Shown here in pieces: positions 30,631 through 39,374 of a stretch of 64,000 bases of DNA. Source of the stretch: an uncultured bacterium (lineage in GTDB: Bacteria; Patescibacteriota; Saccharimonadia; Saccharimonadales; Saccharimonadaceae). Position 1 is the stretch's first letter. Every line of letters starts with the position of its first letter. A model generated the notes under the pieces. It was given only the letters and a program-made list of their open reading frames with translations, searched no databases and was not told the DNA's origin. Made by a program: the position numbers and the translations under genes. Location of the stretch: NCBI GenBank assembly GCA_937863415.1, contig CALMFC010000005.1, forward strand, positions 62,001-126,000, read 5' to 3'.

Positions 30631-31944
30631 CTACGGCGCCAATCGATTGATGTCGCGCGGGAACAAAGTTGCTTCTTTGACGTTAGCTAAACCAATTGTT
30701 TTTTGGACCAAACGGTCAATTCCAAAACCACAGCCACCATGAGCTGGCAAGCCATACTTAAAGGCTTGTAAGTAATATTTAAATCCATCGTGGTTAATAT
30801 CCATCCCAGCGTTTTCCATCTGTTTTACCATCGTGTCATAGTTATTTTCACGCAGAGGAACCGTCGCAAGCTCTAGCCCCCGAAATATCAAATCTGCCCA
30901 AGCAACCGTGCCACCATCTTTGAATTTATGATAAAACTTACCGGCGACAGCTGGGAAATCAGTTGCATAAACTAGGTCACTGCCCAGTTGTTTACGAGCG
31001 TGGTCTGATATCCATCGCTCTTCATCGGGTGTCAGGTCTTTTTCATCGGTTACATCCGTACCTGTCGCTTTGGTGTAAAGGTCATGTATTTCAGCGACTG
31101 TAAAACGAGGTATTTTACCGTCCTCGGGTAGTTTAAGTTCAGGCGCATTCAGGCTTTTTAGATCAGCTGCATGTTCGTCATAAACACGCCTCAATATATA
31201 GTTAGTCATGTCCCCAATCATATCCATCACTTCGTCATGGTCCTGAACAAATCCCATTTCAACATCTAACATTGTAAGTTCAGTTAGATGCCTAGTGGTA
31301 GCGCTTGGCTCAGCCCGATATGAGTGTCCGATTTCATAAACCCGTTCAAACGCACCGACCATTATTTGCTTATATAGTTGTGGGCTCTGGGCTAGCGTCG
31401 CGATTTTACCGAAATAATCTAGTTTAAACACCTCTGCTCCACCTTCGGTTGCCTCAGACAGTAGTTTCGGTGTGTCGATTTCAATAAATTCTTTATCACG
31501 CAAAAATTTGCGGATATAATAAGTCAGGTCTGCTCGAATTTTAAAAATCTTTTGCTCATTAAGATTGCGGATATTTAAAACACGGTTTTCGAATAATGTA
31601 TCTAAGTGCTCAGACTTGTGCGAAATCGGCTTATCAACCTCGATTGGCGGTTCGTCTGTTACAGGCACCTCGACCACAATTTTAACGTCGTGTAACTCTG
31701 CGCCCCCTGGTGCACGCTCGTCTTCCACGACCATCCCAGTTAACGACAGTACTGTACCAATTTGAAGACCACGAAGCTTTTCTAGCTCGTCTTTGTCATC
31801 AACCAGCGTCTGGGCGAGCCCTGTACGATCGCGTAAAGTAATAAAATTTAGACCACCCAACAGGCGTTTTTTATGCAACCATCCATTTATAGTTACAGTT
31901 TTGCCAATGTTTGCAGATAGTTCTTTGGTTAGTGTTCGAGTCAT
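30631..31944 (-). CDS. aspS: Aspartyl-tRNA synthetase, archaeal-type
   Basis: 437 residues. OB-fold anticodon-binding domain (GKTVTINGWLHKKRLLGGLN), class II motif 2 (FERVYEIGHSYRAEPSATTRH) and motif 3 (GCGFGIDRLVQ). It is about 150 residues shorter than standard bacterial AspRS and lacks the GAD insert, so it belongs to the archaeal/eukaryal-type branch, whose bacterial members often also charge tRNA-Asn when GatCAB is present. Non-discriminating behaviour is inference. The Nudix gene follows. Confidence 0.93.
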   Translation of the reverse strand: MTRTLTKELSANIGKTVTINGWLHKKRLLGGLNFITLRDRTGLAQTLVDDKDELEKLRGLQIGTVLSLTGMVVEDERAPGGAELHDVKIVVEVPVTDEPPIEVDKPISHKSEHLDTLFENRVLNIRNLNEQKIFKIRADLTYYIRKFLRDKEFIEIDTPKLLSEATEGGAEVFKLDYFGKIATLAQSPQLYKQIMVGAFERVYEIGHSYRAEPSATTRHLTELTMLDVEMGFVQDHDEVMDMIGDMTNYILRRVYDEHAADLKSLNAPELKLPEDGKIPRFTVAEIHDLYTKATGTDVTDEKDLTPDEERWISDHARKQLGSDLVYATDFPAVAGKFYHKFKDGGTVAWADLIFRGLELATVPLRENNYDTMVKQMENAGMDINHDGFKYYLQAFKYGLPAHGGCGFGIDRLVQKTIGLANVKEATLFPRDINRLAP

Positions 31945-31981
31945 AATTATTTATAAGTGTAACATCCTCACCCCTAATGAG

Positions 31982-32998
31982 CTAGATGTCTTTGCCTTTT
32001 TGTGACTCGATATTTTTGCCTGGATTACTAGCCGCAACTGCCCGTAGGTCATCGTGGGCATCAAATTCATCAATAATTTTTTGACCAATCAAGGTCTCAA
32101 TCACATCCTCAAGCGCCAGTAAGCCAACGGTTTCACGATACTCATTTACAACCACGAACAGATAATGATGTGTCTTTAGAAAGGCCGCCAAAGCATGCCT
32201 TAGTGTCTGATCTTCACGAATATAATAAACTTTCGGATCCATCGCCTTTTCGGCTGTTGTTGAACGTTTGATATCTAGCGCCAATAAACTCTGCAAATGT
32301 AATATCCCAACAACATGATCAATATCGCCATCAATCACAGGTAGCCGGCTATGGCCAGTTTTATGAAGCTCATCTAACGTCAAAGGCCCTAAAAATTCAG
32401 ATTTTTTAATACTATCAATCACACTTTTTGGTGTCATAACAGAACTAACCAAAGATTCACTAAATGACAAACCGCTAAGAATGAGCTTCTTTTCATCATC
32501 TGTTAAAACACCGTCTGAATTCTCGACTAAGTTCTGAAGCTCCTGACGCGAATCAATGCTGGACGGACCAACCTCGGTGTCACTTTTAAGTCGTACGACC
32601 CTAAATAATTTTGAGAATTTCTTAACTACCTTTAGTATCTCGGGTTCAAACGCAGAATATAGCTTTTGAGAAAGTTTGTTAATGAACCCAACGTTAGCGA
32701 TTGGTCCATACAAAATTGCAACCAAAATGGACGTAATCACTCCTATTGCCCACCCAAAAGTCAAAATAGCCAGTATCGCAAAACCAACCAACAACACAGC
32801 TGTTTTTATCTTGATAAGCGACACTACATCTATGATTAAACCTTCGCGCTCAAGCTCTTTTTTGGCTTGTTTGTCACCGTCTTCAGCCCGTCGCTCTAGT
32901 TCAAACAAACTAAGCCTGCTACGCCCGGGTCTAACACCCGCAACTAACACTAAGCTTATAAAAACGACGGCTGAAACAATAATCAAGAAAGTTGACAT
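31982..32998 (-). CDS. CNNM/CorC-type membrane protein with CBS pair
   Basis: 338 residues. An N-terminal TM segment, a pair of TM segments near residues 65-105, then two CBS domains (MTPKSVIDSIKKSEFLGPL... and YYIREDQTLRHALAAFLKT...) ending ETVGLLALEDVIETLIG, the typical end of the CBS pair in HlyC/CorC proteins. These proteins are linked to magnesium and cobalt efflux. The terminal CorC_HlyC domain is missing, so the protein is a short form. Confidence 0.85.
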   Translation of the reverse strand: MSTFLIIVSAVVFISLVLVAGVRPGRSRLSLFELERRAEDGDKQAKKELEREGLIIDVVSLIKIKTAVLLVGFAILAILTFGWAIGVITSILVAILYGPIANVGFINKLSQKLYSAFEPEILKVVKKFSKLFRVVRLKSDTEVGPSSIDSRQELQNLVENSDGVLTDDEKKLILSGLSFSESLVSSVMTPKSVIDSIKKSEFLGPLTLDELHKTGHSRLPVIDGDIDHVVGILHLQSLLALDIKRSTTAEKAMDPKVYYIREDQTLRHALAAFLKTHHYLFVVVNEYRETVGLLALEDVIETLIGQKIIDEFDAHDDLRAVAASNPGKNIESQKGKDI

Positions 32999-33082
32999 AC
33001 TACCTATAATTGTACATTAGTCACGCTACCCGCCAACAAGATTGTTTGTTACAATTAATATAGACAAATAAAGGAGATTATT

Positions 33083-33793
33083 TTGAGTAAATTAGCCTGG
33101 ATTATTTTTGCAGTTGTTGCAGCCGGAATATTGACGCTACTAATTGTGTTATCACCACGGGATAAAATTGACGTTAGTTCAATTAACACTAACGAGGTGC
33201 AATCAGCAAGTACTGACAATGGTAATATCGCCGATCATGTCTTTGGCAAAGTCGGTAGCCCTGTTACCTTAATCGAATACGGTGATTTTCAATGCCCAGG
33301 TTGCGGTAGCGCTTACCCTAGAGTTAAAGCAATCTCCGAAGAATACAAAGATCAGCTACAGTTCGTGTTTCGTAACTTCCCGCTAACTTCAATCCACCCT
33401 AATGCCAAAGCAGCAGCTGGAGCCGCCGAAGCAGCAGGACTCCAGGGTAAATACTGGGAAATGCACGATTTAATCTATCAATCCCAAACAAGTTGGAGCC
33501 TACTAACTGACAAAGAGCGAACCGACGCATTTAACGGCTACGCTCGTCAACTTGGACTAGATATTAGCAAATTCGACAGCGATATCTCTAGCACAGCAGT
33601 TACCAAGAAAATTACCTTTGACCAAACTATCGGTAAAAAAGCCGGTGTCGACTCGACCCCTACTTTTTATCTAAACGGTGTCAAACTTGATCAGGCTACC
33701 TGGGCAGACGACACAGCCTTCAAGGCTGCTATCGATGCCGAGCTAACTAAGGCTGGTATTGCACTTCCGAAGACCGATTCAACCAAAGAGTAA
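33083..33793 (+). CDS. DsbA-like thiol-disulfide oxidoreductase, membrane anchored
   Basis: 236 residues from a TTG start with GGAG 6 bases ahead; no ATG serves as well. N-terminal TM anchor (WIIFAVVAAGILTLLIVL), then a thioredoxin fold with active site CPGC in YGDFQCPGCGSAYP, a helical insert, and cis-Pro in VDSTPTFYLNG. It should oxidise or isomerise disulfides in exported proteins. It may act on cysteine-bearing surface proteins encoded elsewhere in the window (inference). Confidence 0.92.
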   Translation: MSKLAWIIFAVVAAGILTLLIVLSPRDKIDVSSINTNEVQSASTDNGNIADHVFGKVGSPVTLIEYGDFQCPGCGSAYPRVKAISEEYKDQLQFVFRNFPLTSIHPNAKAAAGAAEAAGLQGKYWEMHDLIYQSQTSWSLLTDKERTDAFNGYARQLGLDISKFDSDISSTAVTKKITFDQTIGKKAGVDSTPTFYLNGVKLDQATWADDTAFKAAIDAELTKAGIALPKTDSTKE

Positions 33794-33805
33794 TTCTCTA
33801 AATAA

Positions 33806-33837
33806 AAACACCCCGGTGCCTTGGGGTGTTTTCTTTT
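33806..33837 (+). terminator. Terminator after dsbA-like gene
   Basis: AAACACCCC / GGGGTGTTT with an 8-base loop, followed by TCTTTT. Confidence 0.9.
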
Positions 33838-33883
33838 GTAGTTTGAAACTAAAAAATAGTTTCGGATTAGAATCTTACGATTC

Positions 33884-33976
33884 TTACTGCGCTATATACA
33901 GTTGCCATTCGGCAGGCACCACATCCACGGCTATCTTTTTGCGTCGTGACGACACAAATTCGATGGCTATTGGCAT
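33884..33976 (-). CDS. Very small protein (30 residues)
   Basis: MPIAIEFVSSRRKKIAVDVV followed by PAEWQLYIAQ. AAGGAG lies 11 bases before the ATG, and just upstream TGTAC-TTA-GTACA forms an inverted repeat touching the ribosome site. After the stop come two hairpins (GAATC/GATTC and GAAACTA/TAGTTTC). The compact signals suggest a real gene or a regulated leader peptide. Function unknown. The rest of 33838-34122 has no other gene. Confidence 0.5.
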   Translation of the reverse strand: MPIAIEFVSSRRKKIAVDVVPAEWQLYIAQ

Positions 33977-34122
33977 GTGATATTCACTCCTTGTACTAAG
34001 TACAGCCTCACGCGCTTCGACCTTTAAAATTAGTTTTGGCGCGAGACACATCAACTATAGTATCAAGTCTAACCTGACACGTCAAGATAGGCGTTTTTGG
34101 CAAAACGCTTGTGATTTCTATT

Positions 34123-35055
34123 CTAGAACACTTTTAAGCGTCTGACAAGTAGATAAGCCACCAAAATGATGACTATTGTAAAGGCTACAATAGCCATATA
34201 AGCCCAGGGTTGATTGGCAAACGGCAAAGCAACGTTCATGCCGTACATACCGTAGATAACGTTCGGAAGGGTTATAAGAACCGTTAAAACTGTCAGCGTT
34301 TTCATACGATGGTTCAAGGTGTTATTGGCAATCGTACTATAGGCGTTACGGATACTATTAACACTTTGGGTGTGGCTAGCAACAGATACGACTAACTGGT
34401 TAACGTGTAACATTATATCGTCGATTGCTTCGATATCGCGTCCCTGGAAGGCTTCTCGTTTGTTGTCTTTAAGCCTACCTAGAACCGCCAAAATACCTGT
34501 CAGATTGGTCTGGTATTCGTTCAGGCTGTCCTCTACGGTCACAAAGTGCACGAAGTCCTTGTTATCAGCCTCACGGTTACGCAGACGTTGATCAATGCTT
34601 CGAATATACATCATTGTTCGATTAATTAACTCTTCGTATTCATTCACAACCGCCACTAGTGTCGCCAGTAAAATTAGCTTGCTATTACCGGCAGGCACCG
34701 GTGAACTAGAGTTGACAATCGTGCCTGGCAAAAAATAATCAGTTGTCGAAAGCGTGACATAAACCGAGCCTTTAACTATTGCAAGCAGAGGGGTCGAGAC
34801 AGTCGCACCGCGCTTGGTTCGTCTAACCATGCGTACAAAAACATACAAAACATCGTCTTTGTACTCAACGCGTGGCAGTTCGTGCTTATCGATAACATCC
34901 CGAACGATATTTGGATCTAGGCTAAATTGCGATATTATATCTGTTAGCTCTTCGTGCGTCACCGAAGAACCATACACCCAAACGTGTGAACTAGGTGGCG
35001 AAGCTACTCGATGTAACTCCTCGTGAACCGAGTGTTTTGTAAAATACCCAACCAT
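34123..35055 (-). CDS. corA: CorA-family magnesium transporter
   Basis: 310 residues. A large cytoplasmic domain with a long helix, then two C-terminal TM segments with the selectivity motif in YGMYGMNVALPF. The N-terminal domain is in the usual size range. TATACT is 8 bases before the ATG on this strand, so the leader is minimal. CorA pentamers import Mg2+ or other divalent metals. Confidence 0.92.
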   Translation of the reverse strand: MVGYFTKHSVHEELHRVASPPSSHVWVYGSSVTHEELTDIISQFSLDPNIVRDVIDKHELPRVEYKDDVLYVFVRMVRRTKRGATVSTPLLAIVKGSVYVTLSTTDYFLPGTIVNSSSPVPAGNSKLILLATLVAVVNEYEELINRTMMYIRSIDQRLRNREADNKDFVHFVTVEDSLNEYQTNLTGILAVLGRLKDNKREAFQGRDIEAIDDIMLHVNQLVVSVASHTQSVNSIRNAYSTIANNTLNHRMKTLTVLTVLITLPNVIYGMYGMNVALPFANQPWAYMAIVAFTIVIILVAYLLVRRLKVF

Positions 35056-35104
35056 TTACAAGCAGTATAGCGTGTTTTTGCATCTCAGGCTAGCGCCTAA
35101 ATAA

Positions 35105-36793
35105 TTAAGCTATTCCGGGCGTTTCATTTGGTTTAGCGCTACGAAGCTCACGTTCTTTGAGGCCAAACACTAGAACGGTTGCAATAGCCATCAAAATAGA
35201 CGAAGTTATGAATATACCGCGCAAACTGGCGCTAAATGTGTGAACGATTTTATACGCATAATCATCTTGTTCTGCCATAAACTTAGCCTGGGCTACCTTA
35301 CCAACCTCGGGAGGTAAAGCCGCGAATGCTTTGGCTGATTGCTCATTAATCTTTTGCTTGACGTCTGGTGTATTAATGTTTAGTAGTGTACTTGAATCAT
35401 CAAAACTACCAATTTTTGATGCAGCCGGGTTTTGTTTTAACGTCTGTATATAGGCATTTTGGTTCATATCACCCAGCCCGGTAACAATGCCTGATGTTAG
35501 GATTGCCCCAAAAACCGCCACGCCAATCGTTGACCCCAGCCCTCTAAATAGTTGGCTAGAGCTAGTAGCCGCACCTAGATCTTTTTGTCCAAACTCGTTT
35601 TGAACAGCCAAGCTAATTACTGGCATCGCTACACCCATACCAATACCCAAACACGCCATGACAATCCCCTCGTACAGATAACCTATTTCTGGCGTCAAAA
35701 ACGACAAGCAAATCATAGCTAGCGTCGCGATTATAAAGCCCGACTGCATAAACACTTTGTATTTTCCAAATCTAGATATCAACTGACCAGACACCACACT
35801 GGTTAACATCAGGCCACCAACCATAGGTAGTAGCATTAATCCTGATTCGGTCGGACTAGCACCAAACACCTGCTGATTAAACTGGGTTAGGTATAAGATT
35901 GAGCCCATAAATGCCGAACCAAATAACAAGGCTATGCTCATAATCAACACGTAATTACGGTTTTTAAAGAAATATGGCGGTAAAATTGGCTCCTCGGCTC
36001 GCCTCTCAGCCAGAATAAACCCAACGATTGCTGCGGCAACAACACCGAACATAATCAAACGCAAGCCAAGAAGTGTTAAATCAGTTGAAGCTAGTAAATC
36101 GGCGAAAATAACATCTGTATTATCGATAGCAAGCACCAGCGTTGCTAGACCAACCGCCAGGAAGGCTGCTCCAAAATAATCAACCTTCGGCTTACGTGCA
36201 TGCTTAAGCGGTGGACAAAACATCGCAATAACTATAAACGCCATAATTCCAATTGGGACATTAATAAACAAAGTCCAGCGCCAGTCGGTTACTAATCCAA
36301 AGAAGTTATGTGGTTCGGTCAAAAACCCGCCAAGAAGTGGCCCAATCAACGACGAAAATCCAAATGCAGCCCCAATAAAACCCTGCCACTTGCCACGCTC
36401 ACGTGGTGCGAACAAATCTCCAATTATTGTAAAGGCGTTGGCCATGATAACTCCACCACCAATACCCTGAACAGCCCGCCAAATTATCAATTGCTCGATG
36501 CTACCGCTCATTCCGCCCAGTAGTGATCCCGCCACGAACACGCCAACACCAATAAGCAGCATTACACGTCGACCAAATAAATCTGATAACTTACCAGCAA
36601 TCGGCACCGTAATAGTTGATGTTATTAGATAAGCTGTTACCACCCAGCCGAGTGATGAAAATGCATTAAAATCTTCGACAATCTTGCCAAGAGCGGTCGA
36701 AATAACAGTCTGGTCAAGCGCAACCAAAAACAGACTGGCCATGACCGACAACATAATTATAATTTTGTTTCTAAGTGTTAAGTGGTGGTGCAT
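35105..36793 (-). CDS. DHA2-family MFS multidrug exporter (EmrB/QacA type)
   Basis: 562 residues with about 14 TM segments. Motif A is GKLSDLFGRRVMLLIG and motif C-like GIGGGVIMANAFTI follows. The D in FLVALDQTVISTALGKI at the first helix is typical of DHA2 exporters. A large loop (residues about 440-500) precedes the last helix. It is co-transcribed with an AbrB-type regulator 5 bases upstream, suggesting controlled expression. Substrates unknown. Confidence 0.92.
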   Translation of the reverse strand: MHHHLTLRNKIIIMLSVMASLFLVALDQTVISTALGKIVEDFNAFSSLGWVVTAYLITSTITVPIAGKLSDLFGRRVMLLIGVGVFVAGSLLGGMSGSIEQLIIWRAVQGIGGGVIMANAFTIIGDLFAPRERGKWQGFIGAAFGFSSLIGPLLGGFLTEPHNFFGLVTDWRWTLFINVPIGIMAFIVIAMFCPPLKHARKPKVDYFGAAFLAVGLATLVLAIDNTDVIFADLLASTDLTLLGLRLIMFGVVAAAIVGFILAERRAEEPILPPYFFKNRNYVLIMSIALLFGSAFMGSILYLTQFNQQVFGASPTESGLMLLPMVGGLMLTSVVSGQLISRFGKYKVFMQSGFIIATLAMICLSFLTPEIGYLYEGIVMACLGIGMGVAMPVISLAVQNEFGQKDLGAATSSSQLFRGLGSTIGVAVFGAILTSGIVTGLGDMNQNAYIQTLKQNPAASKIGSFDDSSTLLNINTPDVKQKINEQSAKAFAALPPEVGKVAQAKFMAEQDDYAYKIVHTFSASLRGIFITSSILMAIATVLVFGLKERELRSAKPNETPGIA

Positions 36794-36798
36794 AGAGG

Positions 36799-37038
36799 TT
36801 ATTTATTGCCGTTTTTATGTTTTAGAGCACGAAATGATTCAACTTGAAGGTTCATCTTGTCAATAAACTGCTCGAGCTTTTCTTCGTTAAGTAATATTAT
36901 TGCACCACTTTCAGGTGAACCAAAAACATACATACGATCACCGGTCGATATGCCATACTCTTCACGAGCTTCGGACGGTATGACCAACTGACCTTTCGTT
37001 CCTACCGTGGCTGTTCCATAAAGCTTCTTATTATGCAT
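36799..37038 (-). CDS. AbrB/SpoVT-type transcription regulator
   Basis: 79 residues. The swapped-hairpin DNA-binding domain reads GTATVGTKGQLVIPSEAREE, then YGISTGDRMYVFGS. Such proteins act as dimers or tetramers on AT-rich operators. GAAGG precedes the ATG. It leads the operon with the MFS exporter and probably controls it. Three GTATG repeats in the promoter are candidate binding sites. Confidence 0.9.
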   Translation of the reverse strand: MHNKKLYGTATVGTKGQLVIPSEAREEYGISTGDRMYVFGSPESGAIILLNEEKLEQFIDKMNLQVESFRALKHKNGNK

Positions 37039-37070
37039 CGTCTACCTTCGTTTATTTTTAACAAATGTTT

Positions 37071-37105
37071 ACTATACTCCTGGTATGAAAAGTATGTCAA
37101 GTATG
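37071..37105 (-). promoter_or_regulatory. Promoter and putative operator of the abrB-MFS operon
   Basis: On the minus strand TTGACA (37095-37100) and TATAGT (37071-37076) are 18 bases apart. GTATG occurs at 37083, 37092 and 37101 on the plus strand, exactly 9 bases apart, covering the -35 box. Confidence 0.7.
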
Positions 37106-37151
37106 TTCACGGCCCGCGTCCTTGTTGCGACCAAAGAGTATAATAGGATGT

Positions 37152-38294
37152 ATGAAAAAACGATACATCATCACAGCGATCATAGTCGTTCTGATCCTGG
37201 GTTTATTGTTTTGGTTTAGATTCTTGGGTCTTGAAAAACCCACACACCCTGCCCCAGTGCAACCTATTGCCGAGAAGTCCTTTGTCGACAAAACACTGGA
37301 CAATATGTCACTCCGTGATAAAGTTGCCTCGCTATTCATATTACACACCCCTGGCACCGACAAAACTAAACTAGCGCAATTCGTCAACAAATATAAACCC
37401 GGCGGAATAATACTGATGGGAGACAATATTCCGGCCACCACGACTCAATTAGCTGATATGACTAAAGCACTGACCGGTGACAAAAAATTACCGATATTAA
37501 TCGCAACCGACGAGGAGGGTGACACCGTCAGACGACTAGATAGCGATAATTTTTATGGTGCTCTCGAATTAAGGAACCTGCCGGCTCGCTCTACCAAAGA
37601 TGCCTTCACTAACCGATCTTTGTTGCTTAAAAGCGTCGGCATAAATCTGAATTTCGGTATCGTAGCCGACGTCACAGACAACCCAAGCTCGTTCATCTAC
37701 CCAAGAGTTCTGGGCACAAACCCTACTGAGGCTAGTGCACGGGTAGCTGCCGCAGTCGATGGTACGAAAGGTATAACTCTATCAACAATCAAGCACTTTC
37801 CGGGTCACGGCGAAACCGAAGCCAATTCACATCTGACAATTCCAGTCGCTACAACAACCTATGGCGACTGGTTAGAGCGAGTATCGCCACCATTTGAAGC
37901 AGGCATAAAAGCTGGAGCAGACGTTGTGATGTTTGGACAGTTAACATATAGTTCAGTCGATCCATTACCTGCTACTTTGTCAAAAAAGTGGCACGACATA
38001 TTAACTAATAATCTTGGTTTCAAAGGAATTATGATTACTGATGACATGGTAATGCTCCAAAACTCAGGCGACCCCAACTACTCTGATACAGTCGAAAACT
38101 CAGTCGAAGCCATAAATGCTGGTAATAACTTAATCCTATTTGTTACTGATCACGACGATGCAAAGTCAATGATTAATCCCGACAACTTAATCGATGGAGT
38201 AGTTAATGCAGTAAAAGATGGACAGATTAAACAAACCCTTATCGACGCTAGCGCTCGCAAAGTGTTAAATCTGCGCTTTAACCTGCCTGGTTAA
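37152..38294 (+). CDS. Glycoside hydrolase family 3 protein, NagZ-like
   Basis: 380 residues. An N-terminal signal anchor (ITAIIVVLILGLLFWFRFLG), then the GH3 barrel with LIATDEEGDTVRRL and the NagZ signature KHFPGHGETEANSH, in which Asp/His pairs act as general acid/base, plus ITDDMVM near the end with the nucleophile Asp. It probably removes N-acetylglucosamine from peptidoglycan fragments outside the cell. TATAAT at 37139-37144 puts the RNA start almost at the ATG. The last 17 bases overlap a gene on the other strand. Confidence 0.9.
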   Translation: MKKRYIITAIIVVLILGLLFWFRFLGLEKPTHPAPVQPIAEKSFVDKTLDNMSLRDKVASLFILHTPGTDKTKLAQFVNKYKPGGIILMGDNIPATTTQLADMTKALTGDKKLPILIATDEEGDTVRRLDSDNFYGALELRNLPARSTKDAFTNRSLLLKSVGINLNFGIVADVTDNPSSFIYPRVLGTNPTEASARVAAAVDGTKGITLSTIKHFPGHGETEANSHLTIPVATTTYGDWLERVSPPFEAGIKAGADVVMFGQLTYSSVDPLPATLSKKWHDILTNNLGFKGIMITDDMVMLQNSGDPNYSDTVENSVEAINAGNNLILFVTDHDDAKSMINPDNLIDGVVNAVKDGQIKQTLIDASARKVLNLRFNLPG

Positions 38295-38403
38295 AATCAG
38301 TAATAAAAAAGATTATTATCGTTACCAAAATAGCAACAATCAAGATAACAGTGATCAGTTCAAGCAGAGTATAGCCTAGTTGGTTTCGAGTTGCCTTGCG
38401 CAC
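38278..38403 (-). CDS. Mini prepilin-like protein (41 residues)
   Basis: GTG start with GGGAG about 9 bases ahead. The sequence starts VRKATRNQLGYTLLELITVI and continues as one hydrophobic helix, ending FFITDFNQAG. G-Y-T-L-L-E-L-I is the prepilin cleavage motif of type IV pilins, with Glu at mature position 5. Ordinary pilins carry a globular domain after the helix, but here the stop comes 15 residues or so past the motif's helix. It is either a minimal pilin, like small archaeal/Flp-type forms, or a gene cut short. Confidence 0.6.
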   Translation of the reverse strand: MRKATRNQLGYTLLELITVILIVAILVTIIIFFITDFNQAG

Positions 38404-38501
38404 GCGGTAGACTCCCGTCTATTAATACTTATATTTTAACACGATTTAATGCCTATGCTTTAATATTTTTGTTATACTAACACTTAAAGGAGTATGGGTA
38501 G

Positions 38502-39374
38502 TTGAGTCGAGATATAAAGTTGGCAACGCGCGGAAATAATCGAATACGACTATTTAACCGGCATAAGCTAGGCCTAAAAGGCCTGGTTGCGTTAATGGCT
38601 CTGTTTGCGGTAGTAGTTCCAGCTACTGTCTATGCTTTGACGCCAATATCTCAAGGCTATAGTACCAGCGACAAGCTATCGGTTGGCTCAATAGTGAGCT
38701 TAAAGAACAACACAACTGACGAAGTTGTTGGTGCTACTATCGACAATGTCGACAGCATCTTGGGGGTAGTAATAAACGATGGTAGTTCACTGCTGACACT
38801 TTCGAGCGGACAATCCAATCAAGTCCAGGTCGCTACCAGTGGCAACCTACCTGTATTAATATCCGATATCAATGGAGAGATAAAAAAGGGCGATCAGATC
38901 ACCGCTTCACCTATCAAAGGCGTCGGTATGAAAGCCACCAGCAACACCAAGGTGATTGGAATTGCACAAGGCGATCCTATTAATAGTAGCGACAAAGAAT
39001 CCTACACAGACGCCCAAGGCAACAAAGAAGATATCACGCTTGGCCAGATTACAGTTTTAGTAAACGTTTCGTACTACTTTCAACAACCAGATAAAACTCT
39101 GATACCTGCAGCAATTCAAAACCTGGCCAACGCCATGGCGGGCAAAAAAGTGGACACCTTGCCGATCTTGATTAGCGGTGCGATATTTTTGGTAACATTA
39201 ATTGTCGTCGTTAGTATTATCTATTCTATGATTCATAGCAGTATAATTTCAGTAGGGCGCAATCCAATGTCGCAATCTGCCATTTACCGTGATGTGATTC
39301 AATTATCAGCCTTGGTACTTGGGATACTGGCGGTCGCCGGAATAGCAATTTATGTAATATTAACGAGGTTTTAG
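38502..39374 (+). CDS. Ectodomain protein with ATP synthase c-like C-terminal hairpin
   Basis: 290 residues from a TTG start with AAAGGAG 9 bases ahead. TM1 lies near 26-46, a beta-rich exported domain spans about 48-215, and two TM helices form the last 70 residues. The loop between them reads ISVGRNPMSQSAI, like the R-x-P polar loop of F-type c subunits, and by topology it faces the cytoplasm, where gamma and epsilon would touch it. The last helix (LSALVLGILAVAGIAIYVIL) has no Asp or Glu, so it cannot carry protons or sodium. First gene of the F1-like operon. The c-like reading is inference from motif, topology and position. Confidence 0.75.
   Translation: MSRDIKLATRGNNRIRLFNRHKLGLKGLVALMALFAVVVPATVYALTPISQGYSTSDKLSVGSIVSLKNNTTDEVVGATIDNVDSILGVVINDGSSLLTLSSGQSNQVQVATSGNLPVLISDINGEIKKGDQITASPIKGVGMKATSNTKVIGIAQGDPINSSDKESYTDAQGNKEDITLGQITVLVNVSYYFQQPDKTLIPAAIQNLANAMAGKKVDTLPILISGAIFLVTLIVVVSIIYSMIHSSIISVGRNPMSQSAIYRDVIQLSALVLGILAVAGIAIYVILTRF

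Noticed and set aside
33759-33980. 73-residue plus-strand frame after the dsbA-like gene
   Set aside because: It runs through a strong terminator and lies antisense to the better supported 30-residue gene.
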